This document shows, piece after piece, positions 9,582 through 17,825 of a stretch of DNA of 64,000 nucleotides. The notes beneath the pieces were generated by a model, which saw only the letters and a list, made by a program, of their open reading frames with translations, ran no database searches and was not told the origin of the DNA. Positions within the stretch are counted from its first letter, which is position 1. Every line of letters begins with the position of its first letter. The position numbers and the translations under genes were made by a program. The stretch is from IDS-8 sp035304345 (GTDB lineage Bacteria > Pseudomonadota > Gammaproteobacteria > Steroidobacterales > Woeseiaceae), in assembly GCA_035304345.1 (NCBI GenBank), contig DATGQE010000067.1, forward strand, positions 1 to 64,000. Direction: 5' to 3'.

Positions 9582-10085
9582 TCACGCGCGCGGCGTCCAC
9601 GCGCGGAAGCCGACGTACAGGAGCAGCAGGAGCTTGGCGAGCTCGAGCACGCCGTACGCGCCGTGCACGATCGACGCTTCCGGCTCGAAACCGCTCGCGA
9701 TCGCCTGCGCGCGCCGTGCCAGCTCGGGCAGCAGCCACACCGACTGGAGGACGAGGATGAGCGCGAGTCCCGCGCAGGGCGCGAACAGCTCCCGGCTCCG
9801 CCGCGACACGCGCACCAGTACGAGCACGACGACGAGGAGCACCAGCTCCACCCGGTTCAGCGCCTGGAACACGACCCGGCCGACGTCGAGCGCGACCGGG
9901 CGGGTGAGCAGCGGCGCCGTGAACTTGACCGGCGCCTCGAGCAGCGAAATTCCCGCTGTCAGCCCGAACCAGGCAAACGCCACCCAGGACGGATTCAACA
10001 CCTTGTGAGCGAGGTCCTTCAGGACCGCACGCTTCACGGGACCTTCGCTCGAGCTGCCGTTCTGCGGATTTTCCACCTGTCTCAC
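9582..10085 (-). CDS. Small integral membrane protein (DUF4149/TMEM205-like)
   Basis: This 167-residue protein has four hydrophobic segments, and the motif GLTAGISLLEAPVKFTAPLL near residues 43-62. The spacing of a glycine-rich first helix, a P.KF segment and a later LF/VF...N helix resembles DUF4149/TMEM205-like proteins, but I hold this only loosely. The start is a GTG at 10085 and no in-frame ATG is visible near it. It is convergent with the preceding TonB receptor and divergent from the PhoD-type gene. The function is unknown. Confidence 0.65.
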   Translation of the reverse strand: MRQVENPQNGSSSEGPVKRAVLKDLAHKVLNPSWVAFAWFGLTAGISLLEAPVKFTAPLLTRPVALDVGRVVFQALNRVELVLLVVVLVLVRVSRRSRELFAPCAGLALILVLQSVWLLPELARRAQAIASGFEPEASIVHGAYGVLELAKLLLLLYVGFRAWTPRA

Positions 10086-10274
10086 CCGTGCTTCTGCCGC
10101 GAGGATCGTGCCTGCCGGCGGCCGATCCGGTGGCGTCGCGATCCCCGCTGGAAGCGCTTCTCACCGGCCCGGATTTGCCCGGCTCGCGGCACGTATTCTA
10201 CGATCCCCGCCTTTCGTGTGCCGGCGATGTCGATTTCGCGTCCGCATCGCCGCCGTCGTGAAAGGGGGGGAAAC

Positions 10275-11702
10275 ATGAGCACGACGAGACGCAGGTTTCT
10301 CGGCGCACTGGGAACTCTCGGCATCTTCGGGCCCGCCGGCATCGACGCGGCGGTGAAATGGCAGGGCAAGCTCCGGGTGATGGAGGGACCCATGCTCGGT
10401 GCCGTGTACCCGGATCGCGCGACGGTGTGGGCGCGCGTCGGCGGCGAGCACGAAGTGCAGCTCGAGGTGATCGGCGAAGACGGCCGCGCGCGCAGGGGAG
10501 AGCCCGAGCGATCCGCGGCCGGGCACGATCATTGCGTCGTGCTCCGGAGCCCGCCGCTCGAGCCGGATACGCGCTACCGCTACCGGATTCTCATCGACGG
10601 GCGGGAAGACGATTACCTCAAGGATCTCCCGCCGCTCTACCTGCGATCGGCGCCGGAAGGACCGGCCCGCTTCAGCGTCGCCTTCGGCTCCTGCGCGCAG
10701 TACCGCGACGATCCCGTGCAGGCGGTGTGGGCCGGGGTGGAGGCCGTGAACCCGGCGCTGTTCCTCTGGCTGGGCGACAACGTCTACATCGACAGTACCC
10801 ACGAGAGCGTGATGGCGGAATGCTACCGGCGGCAGCGGAACGTGCTCTCGGCCGTCCCGGTGCTGCGGAAGATCCCGCAGCTCGCGACGTGGGACGATCA
10901 CGACTACTGCCTGAACGACCAGGACCGCCGCAATCCCGCGAAGGAGCAGGCGCTCGCCGTCTTCCGGCGCTACTGGGCGAATCCCGCCTACGGCGAACCG
11001 GGAAACCCGGGCACCTACTTCCGCTATCACTACGGCGGCGTCGATTTCTTCTTCCTCGACGTGCGCTACTACCGTGCCCCGAACGACGCACCGGACGACG
11101 GCAGCAAGACCATGCTCGGACCCGTGCAGCTCGAATGGCTGAAGGCCGGGCTGCGCGCCAGCAAGGCGCCGTTCAAGGTGCTCGCCTCGGGCAGCGGCTG
11201 GAGCGCCGCCAAGGGACCGTCGGGGGATGCCTGGTCGTCGCATCTCGCGGAGCGCAACCGGATCTTCGATTTCCTCGTCGAGGAGGGGATCGGCGGCGTC
11301 ATCCTGCTCTCGGGCGACACGCACGTCGGCGAGCTCAACTGCATCCCCTGGAGCGAGCGCGGCGGCTACGACCTCTACGAGCTCGTCAGCTCCCCGCTGG
11401 CCCAGTTGCCCGAGAAAGGAGCCTGGACGGCGCTGCGCCCCGAGATGCGCATCCGGCAGGTCTATGCGCGCAGCAACAATTTCGGCCTGCTCGAGTTCGA
11501 CCTCGCGGCCGACGATCCCACCGTCACGCTGACGCTGCGCGATACCACGGGCCGCGAGGTCTGGTGGCGGCCGGTCACGCTGAAGGCCTCCGAGCTCGTC
11601 AACGGGACGACGTCCTGGCGCACGCACATCGATGAGATCTCGTTGCGGCGGTACGAGTCCTGGAAAGCCGGCGGCGAGTACTACCTCCCGGAAGGATTCT
11701 GA
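10275..11702 (+). CDS. phoD: PhoD-type metallophosphatase, Tat-exported
   Basis: This 475-residue secreted phosphatase belongs to the PhoD family, which hydrolyses phosphate mono- and diesters with Ca/Fe cofactors. The N-terminus TTRRRFLGALG is a twin-arginine signal. The metal-site motifs follow: GSCAQYRDDP near residue 137, LWLGDNVYID near 169, WDDHDY near 205 and LLSGDTHVGE near 345. The ATG at 10275 follows a run of G (10264-10270) acting as the ribosome-binding site. The open frame continues upstream but only as antisense shadow of the neighbour. It is followed on the same strand by the DUF5916 gene after 68 bases. Whether it belongs to the LacI-type regulon downstream is open, since no operator was found before it. 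Confidence 0.88.
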   Translation: MSTTRRRFLGALGTLGIFGPAGIDAAVKWQGKLRVMEGPMLGAVYPDRATVWARVGGEHEVQLEVIGEDGRARRGEPERSAAGHDHCVVLRSPPLEPDTRYRYRILIDGREDDYLKDLPPLYLRSAPEGPARFSVAFGSCAQYRDDPVQAVWAGVEAVNPALFLWLGDNVYIDSTHESVMAECYRRQRNVLSAVPVLRKIPQLATWDDHDYCLNDQDRRNPAKEQALAVFRRYWANPAYGEPGNPGTYFRYHYGGVDFFFLDVRYYRAPNDAPDDGSKTMLGPVQLEWLKAGLRASKAPFKVLASGSGWSAAKGPSGDAWSSHLAERNRIFDFLVEEGIGGVILLSGDTHVGELNCIPWSERGGYDLYELVSSPLAQLPEKGAWTALRPEMRIRQVYARSNNFGLLEFDLAADDPTVTLTLRDTTGREVWWRPVTLKASELVNGTTSWRTHIDEISLRRYESWKAGGEYYLPEGF

Positions 11703-11770
11703 CGACCCGGTTTTGGTGCGTCGGCGCGATTGCCGGTAGGATGCGGCCGTTTTGTCCCGGGGGGAAGCCC

Positions 11771-13960
11771 ATGACGTCCAGGCCGGCCTTGTTGTGCCTG
11801 CTGCTCGCCGCCGCGCAGGCACATGCCGCGTCGCTCGCGACGCTGCCGCGTGCCGCCGGCGACATCCGCATCGACGGCGAGCTCGAGGAGGCGGCCTGGT
11901 CCGCCGCGCTCGAAGTCGTGCTCGGCTTCGAGAACGATCCGGCCGAGAACACCGCGGCGCCGGTCAAGACGGTCGCGCGCCTGCTCGAGGACGGCAGGAA
12001 CCTGTACGTCGCCTTCGAAGCGCACGATCCCGATCCCTCCCGCATCCGTGCCTGGCTCCGCGACCGGGACTCCCTGGAGTCGAACGACTACGTCGGCATC
12101 AGCGTGGACACCTACGACGAAGGCCGGCTGGCGTTCGAGTTCATGGCGAACCCGCTGGGCGTGCAGCTCGACAGCCTGTTCGACGACGTCACGGGCGAGA
12201 ACGACGAATCCTGGGACGCGGTGTGGGAATCGGCCGGCAGGATACGAGGCGACGGCTACGCCGTGGAAATGCGGATACCGCTGAGCCAGCTCCGCTTCCA
12301 GGACACGCGCGAGGCCCAGGTGTGGCGGTTCCGGCTCGTCCGTTCCTGGCCACGGGACTCCCGGGTGCTCGTGTCGAACATGCGCAAGGACCGGAACCGC
12401 AACTGCACCATCTGCCAGTACCCGAAGCTTGCGGGTTTCGCCGGCGCCACGCCCGGGAAACACCTCGAGATCGTGCCCACGTTGACGGCCTCCCGTTTCC
12501 GGACCGCAAGAAATGGCCGGCAAACCGTGACGGACGCGGGCCTGAGCGCGCGCTACCGCGTCACCCCGGAAGTGACGGTGAACGTGGCGCTCAATCCCGA
12601 TTTCTCGCACGTCGAGGCGGACAGCGTCGAGCTCGACGTCAACAGCCGGTTCACGCCGTCGCTGCCGGAACGACGTCCGCTGTTCCTCGAGGGCGCCGAG
12701 TACTTCCGCACGCCTCACGAGGCGGTGTTCACCCGCACGATCGCCAGTCCAGAAGCCGCCGCCAAGCTGACGGGTAAGCGCGGCGGCCACGTGTTCGCCG
12801 GGTTCGTCGCGCATGACGAGGTGACGAGCCTGCTGTTCCCGGGACCCTCGGGTTCCTCCACGACCGTGCTCGGGCAGCCGAACACGGTCGCCGTCGGGCG
12901 CTACAACCGCACCAGCCCGGGCGGTTCCTCGCTGGGCGCGCTGGCGACGGTGCGCGACGGCGACGGTTACCGGAACACGGTCGCCGGCTTCGATACGCTG
13001 TGGCGCATCGGCGACCGGCACGAGGGGAGCGCACAGCTTCTCGAGTCGGACACGACCTACCCGGAAGCCGTTGCGGCCGCGTTCGACCAGCCGCGCGGCG
13101 CATTCAGCGGCCGCGCGCTCCTGCTGCAGCACGGCTACGACTCCCGCACCTGGTTCGCGAACCTGAATCTGTGGCGGATCGACGGGACGTTCCGCGCGGA
13201 CGCGGGGTTCATGCCGCAGGCCGGGAGCGCCTTCCGCAAGACCGAGATCGGCCGCAAGTGGTACGGCGACGAGGCGAGCTGGTGGCACCGCGTGCGCGTG
13301 CGCGGCTATTACGAGCTCAAGGACCGGGAGGACGGCCGGGTTCTCGAAGAGACACGGGTCGTGGGCGTCGACCTCGCCGGTCCGTTCCAGTCGGAGATCG
13401 ACCTGCGCCTGCGCAGCAGCCGCGAGCTCGAGGGCGGCCGGTACTTCGACGTCGAGCGCATGGACCTCTCGACCCAGCTCGAGCCCTTCGGCGGGCTGCG
13501 GGTAGGTTTCAACATGCGCCTCGGCGACGAGGTCGACTACGACAACCTGCGCTTGGGCGAGCAGTTCCGGTTCGAGCCGTACGTGAGCTGGAGCGTCAGC
13601 CGCAACCTGTTCCTGAGCATCGAGAGCTCGAGGCTGGCGCTGGAGACGCCGGCGGGCCAGCCGATCCTCGACGCGGTCGCCGTCGACGCGCGCGTGATGT
13701 GGCACTTCAACCCGCGCTCCTACCTGCGGCTGACCGTGCGGCAGAAGGACATCGAGCGCAACCCCGAGGCCTATGCCGGGCCCGTCGTGGCGCGCTCGAA
13801 GGACCTCGCGCACCAGGTCCTGTACTCGTGGAAGCTGAATCCGCAGACGGTGGTGTTCCTCGGCTACGCGGATGCCACCGAGCGGGTCGGGGACCGCGCC
13901 GAGCCCGCCGTCACCGACCGGCGCTGGTTCGTGAAGCTCGGTTATGGATTCGCCATCTGA
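11771..13960 (+). CDS. DUF5916 outer-membrane protein with family 9 carbohydrate-binding-like N-domain
   Basis: This 729-residue exported protein has a signal peptide ending near AQAHA. An N-terminal beta-sandwich follows (IRIDGELEEAAWSAALEV, then YVAFEAHDPDPSRIRAW), which is the CBM9-like fold seen at the front of DUF5916 proteins. The remaining 480 residues carry the DUF5916 signature (NPDFSHVEADSVELDVNSRF, then ERRPLFLEGAEYF) and an alternating pattern expected for an outer-membrane barrel. Proteins of this family often sit next to TonB receptors and glycan or peptide utilisation genes. The exact role is not established. The first operator of the LacI-type regulon lies just after its stop. 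Confidence 0.82.
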   Translation: MTSRPALLCLLLAAAQAHAASLATLPRAAGDIRIDGELEEAAWSAALEVVLGFENDPAENTAAPVKTVARLLEDGRNLYVAFEAHDPDPSRIRAWLRDRDSLESNDYVGISVDTYDEGRLAFEFMANPLGVQLDSLFDDVTGENDESWDAVWESAGRIRGDGYAVEMRIPLSQLRFQDTREAQVWRFRLVRSWPRDSRVLVSNMRKDRNRNCTICQYPKLAGFAGATPGKHLEIVPTLTASRFRTARNGRQTVTDAGLSARYRVTPEVTVNVALNPDFSHVEADSVELDVNSRFTPSLPERRPLFLEGAEYFRTPHEAVFTRTIASPEAAAKLTGKRGGHVFAGFVAHDEVTSLLFPGPSGSSTTVLGQPNTVAVGRYNRTSPGGSSLGALATVRDGDGYRNTVAGFDTLWRIGDRHEGSAQLLESDTTYPEAVAAAFDQPRGAFSGRALLLQHGYDSRTWFANLNLWRIDGTFRADAGFMPQAGSAFRKTEIGRKWYGDEASWWHRVRVRGYYELKDREDGRVLEETRVVGVDLAGPFQSEIDLRLRSSRELEGGRYFDVERMDLSTQLEPFGGLRVGFNMRLGDEVDYDNLRLGEQFRFEPYVSWSVSRNLFLSIESSRLALETPAGQPILDAVAVDARVMWHFNPRSYLRLTVRQKDIERNPEAYAGPVVARSKDLAHQVLYSWKLNPQTVVFLGYADATERVGDRAEPAVTDRRWFVKLGYGFAI

Positions 13961-13963
13961 GAA

Positions 13964-13979
13964 ATGGTAACGTTCTCAC
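13964..13979. promoter_or_regulatory. LacI-family operator copy A
   Basis: ATGGTAACGTTCTCAC is an imperfect palindrome centred on CG, matching the best island copy ATGGGAACGTTCCCAT at 13 of 16 positions. It lies 41 bases before the start of the Tat-exported dehydratase gene. The central CG step with flanking AA/TT is typical of LacI/GalR operators. Confidence 0.72.
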
Positions 13980-14019
13980 AACCGGGCGGCCCTGCCGTCC
14001 AGGGACGGGGGAGACGGGG

Positions 14020-15327
14020 ATGGACCGACGACGATTCCTGACGACGAGCCTCGGCGCGGCCGGGTGGGGGGCAGTCGCCTGGGGACCGCCGGCCGCCGCG
14101 GCCGGACCGCTCGAGCGGACGTTCGAGGACGCGCGCCCGCTGGACCTCCGGATCACGGACCTCAAGACCTTCCTGGTCGACGCCGGCAACGACGAGAATT
14201 TCGTCTTCGTCAAGCTCTACACCAACCAGGGCATCACCGGCCTCGGTGAGGGGACGCTCGCGAACAAGGGCGCGACCGTCGCCGCCGCCATCGAGGAGCA
14301 CAAGCGTTATCTCGTCGGTCGCGATCCGACGGAGATCGAGCGCCTCTGGCGCGGCATGTTCATCGGCCCGCGCTATCGCGGCGGACCGGTGCTGATGTCC
14401 GCGTTGAGCGCCGTCGAGATCGCGTTGTGGGACATCCTCGGGCAGGCGCTCGGACAGCCGATCTGGCAGCTCCTCGGGGGCAAGGCACGCGACAAGGTTC
14501 GTCTCTACTGCCACGAGGGCTACCTCGAGCGCATCAGTCACCGGAAGAAGCGCCGCGCGAGGTCGCCGGAGGAGGAGATCGACCTCTGGCGGCAGAAGAA
14601 AGAGCAGGGATGGACCTGCGTGAAGGGAGGTTTCTACCCGACCGGCAATCCGGCCGATCACCGCAAGGCGATTCGCGAGGGCGTCGAGCACCTCGCGAAG
14701 GTCCGCGAGGCCGTGGGGCCCGACTTCGACATCATCGTCGAGGTGCACGGAAAAGCCACCCCGCTCACCGCCGTCGAGTTCTGCAACCGGGTGGAGGAAT
14801 TCCGCCCGTTCTGGGTCGAGGAGGTCACGCAGCTCGAGGACGAGGTGCCGGGGGAGCTGCGGCAGGTCAGGGCGCAGACGCGCGTTCCGCTCGCGACCGG
14901 CGAGCGCCTCACGTCGCGCTGGCATTTCGCGCCCCTGTGCGCCGAGCGCCTGGTCGACGTCGTCATGCCGGACGTGGTGCACGTCGGCGGCATCTCGGAG
15001 CTGCGCAAGATCGCCATTCTCGCGGAGGCCTTTCGCGTCGACGTGTCGCCGCACAACCCGCAGAGCGAGGTGAGCACGCTGGCATCGCTGCACGTGTGCA
15101 TGTCGACCCCGAACTGCACGATCCTGGAGATCGGCAGCGGCCAGGATCCGTTCTGGCAGGATCTCTTCCACGGCGGCCATTTCGCCTACGAGCGCGGGTA
15201 CGCACACCCGCCTTCGCGGCCGGGTCTCGGCATCGACCTCGACGAGAAGATCGCCGCCCGCTATCCCTACGAGCCGAAGCACTGGAGCACGCTGCGCACC
15301 GCCGACGGCGCGTACGTGGATCGCTAG
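14020..15327 (+). CDS. Tat-exported enolase-superfamily acid-sugar dehydratase (galactonate-dehydratase-like)
   Basis: This 435-residue mandelate racemase/muconate lactonizing enzyme resembles D-galactonate dehydratase. Such enzymes dehydrate an aldonic or aldaric acid to a 2-keto-3-deoxy acid. The metal ligand positions read VEVHG near residue 240, WVEEV near 265 and ATGERL near 292, and the base histidine lies in SPHNP near 343. The first ligand is Glu where DgoD has Asp (VDFHG). The N-terminus MDRRRFLTTSLGAAGWG is a twin-arginine signal ending near AAAAG, so the enzyme is predicted to be exported, unusual for a catabolic dehydratase. An operator copy lies 41 bases upstream. The substrate cannot be read from the sequence. 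Confidence 0.85.
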   Translation: MDRRRFLTTSLGAAGWGAVAWGPPAAAAGPLERTFEDARPLDLRITDLKTFLVDAGNDENFVFVKLYTNQGITGLGEGTLANKGATVAAAIEEHKRYLVGRDPTEIERLWRGMFIGPRYRGGPVLMSALSAVEIALWDILGQALGQPIWQLLGGKARDKVRLYCHEGYLERISHRKKRRARSPEEEIDLWRQKKEQGWTCVKGGFYPTGNPADHRKAIREGVEHLAKVREAVGPDFDIIVEVHGKATPLTAVEFCNRVEEFRPFWVEEVTQLEDEVPGELRQVRAQTRVPLATGERLTSRWHFAPLCAERLVDVVMPDVVHVGGISELRKIAILAEAFRVDVSPHNPQSEVSTLASLHVCMSTPNCTILEIGSGQDPFWQDLFHGGHFAYERGYAHPPSRPGLGIDLDEKIAARYPYEPKHWSTLRTADGAYVDR

Positions 15328-15359
15328 GCCGGACCATGAAAGCGCGAGGGCCCGTTCGC

Positions 15360-15375
15360 ATGGGAACGTTTTCAT
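15360..15375. promoter_or_regulatory. LacI-family operator copy B, overlapping a start codon
   Basis: ATGGGAACGTTTTCAT differs from the perfect copy ATGGGAACGTTCCCAT at two positions. Its first three bases are the preferred ATG of the beta-propeller gene, so a bound repressor would cover the start codon region. It is 1396 bases from copy A, centre to centre. Confidence 0.75.
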
Positions 15376-17825
15376 CGAGACGCCTCCGACCTCTCTTCCC
15401 GCGCGGCCTGCTCGCCTGCGCTCTCGGCTGGGCGGTGGCGTGCACGTCCGCCGCTGCGGAAGAGCCGGAGACCGTCGCGCTGTGGCTGTTCGACGAGCCC
15501 GCGGGCCTCTACCCGAGCAGCACGCTCGACGACAGCTCCGGCCACGACCTGCCGCTGGCCATCGGCTTAGGGGGGCAGATCGTCGCCGGGCACTACGGCA
15601 ACGCGCTCCTGCTCGCCGATCGCGAGCCGCTCGAGGTGCCGCGCGGCGAGGAGAAGTTCGAGGAGTTCGGGTTCGTGCAGATGGCGCCGCCGGAGGGACG
15701 GACGACGGCGCCCCTGAGCTGGCACAACGCCGACTTCGCCGCGCTGATGACCTCGGGCGAGAAGCACCTGCGCAAGGAGGTCGAGTTCGTCGACCCGACG
15801 GGGACCGGTCTCAACCTCGGCGCTTTCGACTGGACCGTCGAGTTCTGGTATGCACCCGCCGGCGAGGCCGGCGCTCGCGAAGGCGTGGTCTTCGAGATCG
15901 GCGCGGGGCCGCGCGGCGACAGCGATCTCGTCACCCAGCTCCGCTGGGAACGCGACGCGTTCGTGCTGGCCAACGCCGCATCCGGCACGGTGCTGCGCAT
16001 CCCGACGCTCGTCGCCGACGGCTGGCGGCATTACGCGTTCACCTACGACGCCGGCGAGCGGCAGCTCCGGCATTACGTGGACGGCACGCGGCAGCCGCTG
16101 CCCGCGCAGGCGAGCCTCGCCGCCTTGCCGCAGGGGGACGAGGCCTGGTTCACCGTCGGCCGTGACGGCACCTGGAGTCATCCGCTGCGCGGCATGCTCG
16201 ACGAGCTGCGCTTCAGCCGCGGCATCGTCTACGCAGGCGAGTTCGAGCCGCCCGCGAGCTTCGCGCCGCAGCCGGAGCCCGTGGTGCTGCAGGCCGGCCC
16301 GCCGCTCCTGTTCGGGGAGGGCGGGGATACCGGGCGGCCGCTGCCGCTCGGCTCGCGCAAGCACCTGTTCATCGACGGCGCGATCCTGGCGCGCAACGAC
16401 GGTGCCCAGTTCGTCGTGAATCCGCCGCGCAAGGCGGAGCTCGTGATGGGTGACATCGAAGGTGCGTTCCGCAAGCACCTGACCGTCGTCGAGGGTGACG
16501 ACGGCGTCATTCGCATCTACAACTCCGTGGAAGACGATCACCTCGCCGTCTACACGTCGCTCGACGGCATCCATTTCGAGCACCCGGATCTCGGGCGGGG
16601 CGTCGTCAACGGGCGCCGCAACATCGTCATCGCGGAGAACGTCGGCGGCCTCGGCAACCCGTTCTGGGATCCGCAGGCACCCCCGCCCGAGCGCTGGAAG
16701 TACTTCAGCGATTACAAGCGCCGCGGCATTTACCTGTTCACGTCGCCGGACGGCTTCGAGTGGAAGCGCCACCCCACGGCGGTGCTGCCGTTCCGCTCGG
16801 GGACGCAGTCCAGCACTTTCTACGACGACCAGCGCCGGCTCTACGTCTCCTACCACCGGTCGGGCATCTTCCACACCCCGGCCGGGGACACGCAGCGGAG
16901 CTCCGTCGTCACGGAGCACGCGGACCTGCGCCGCCCGCTGCCGTTCGAGCCGATCGGCCAGCGGGAGTACCGCGAGCTCGCAAAGCGTTATCCGCTCCGG
17001 GAGCCGCTGCCCTGGTTCACCGACAACGGCCCGCTCACGCCCGGCGGCTTCGGCATGGAGTTTCCGCACCGCTTCGACCCGGCCCCCGAGGACCCGGTCG
17101 GCGTGGACTTCTATCTCACGAAAGCGATGAAGTACCCGTGGGCGCCGGATACCTACCTCGCGTTCCCGGTGGGTTATTTCCATTACGAGAACGACGGTCC
17201 GCCGACGCGCAGGATTCTCGGCATGCCGGAGCGCGGGCGCGGCTCCGGGCCGCTGGAAACCCAGCTCGCGGTAAGCCGGAACGGGCTCGACTGGCAACGC
17301 CATCCGCGGCCGGCTTACGTGGGTATCGGCCTGCACGCGGGCCGCGACGTGAAGACGGCGTACATCGCGCACGGCATGATTCGCCGCGGGCCGGAGATCT
17401 GGCAGTACTACTTCGGCGAAACGCAGTATCACTCCGCCCACACCCATGACCCGGACGGGCGCGGCGTCTACCGCCTGGTGCAGCGGCTCGACGGCTTCGT
17501 CTCGCTCGACAGCCCCTACGACCGCGAAGTGACGGTCGTCACGAAGCCGCTCGTGTTCGCAGGGGACACCCTCGAGCTCAACATCGATACGGACGCGCTG
17601 GGGTATGCGCAGGTCGGGTTCCTGGACGAGCAGGGCCGGCCCATCGAGGGCTTTTCCGTCGACGACTGCATCTACATCAACGGCGATTTCATCGCCACGG
17701 ACGTGGAATGGCTGGGGGGCAAGGACGTTTCGGCGCTCGCCGGCAGGACCGTGCAGCTCGTGTTCCGCATGCGCGGCAGCAAGCTTTACGCCATGCAGTT
17801 TACGGAGAATGGGAACCGCGAATGA
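15360..17825 (+). CDS. Secreted LamG plus beta-propeller glycosidase-like protein
   Basis: This 821-residue protein has a signal peptide (LLACALGWAVACTSAAAEE). Next comes a concanavalin/LamG-type sandwich (residues about 40-300, with FTVGRDGTWSHPLRGMLDEL). A five-bladed propeller-like region follows, with GSRKHLFIDGAILARND, YTSLDGIHFEHPDLGRG and LFTSPDGFEWKRH repeats, resembling GH32/43-type or planctomycetal hydrolases. A C-terminal sandwich ends the protein (LELNIDTDALGYAQVGFLDE). I infer a secreted or periplasmic glycan hydrolase, but no catalytic trio was assigned. The ATG at 15360 has GAGGG nine bases upstream. ATG 15336 in the same frame would add eight residues. The stop overlaps the next start (ATGA), so the two are coupled. 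Confidence 0.75.
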   Translation: MGTFSSRRLRPLFPRGLLACALGWAVACTSAAAEEPETVALWLFDEPAGLYPSSTLDDSSGHDLPLAIGLGGQIVAGHYGNALLLADREPLEVPRGEEKFEEFGFVQMAPPEGRTTAPLSWHNADFAALMTSGEKHLRKEVEFVDPTGTGLNLGAFDWTVEFWYAPAGEAGAREGVVFEIGAGPRGDSDLVTQLRWERDAFVLANAASGTVLRIPTLVADGWRHYAFTYDAGERQLRHYVDGTRQPLPAQASLAALPQGDEAWFTVGRDGTWSHPLRGMLDELRFSRGIVYAGEFEPPASFAPQPEPVVLQAGPPLLFGEGGDTGRPLPLGSRKHLFIDGAILARNDGAQFVVNPPRKAELVMGDIEGAFRKHLTVVEGDDGVIRIYNSVEDDHLAVYTSLDGIHFEHPDLGRGVVNGRRNIVIAENVGGLGNPFWDPQAPPPERWKYFSDYKRRGIYLFTSPDGFEWKRHPTAVLPFRSGTQSSTFYDDQRRLYVSYHRSGIFHTPAGDTQRSSVVTEHADLRRPLPFEPIGQREYRELAKRYPLREPLPWFTDNGPLTPGGFGMEFPHRFDPAPEDPVGVDFYLTKAMKYPWAPDTYLAFPVGYFHYENDGPPTRRILGMPERGRGSGPLETQLAVSRNGLDWQRHPRPAYVGIGLHAGRDVKTAYIAHGMIRRGPEIWQYYFGETQYHSAHTHDPDGRGVYRLVQRLDGFVSLDSPYDREVTVVTKPLVFAGDTLELNIDTDALGYAQVGFLDEQGRPIEGFSVDDCIYINGDFIATDVEWLGGKDVSALAGRTVQLVFRMRGSKLYAMQFTENGNRE

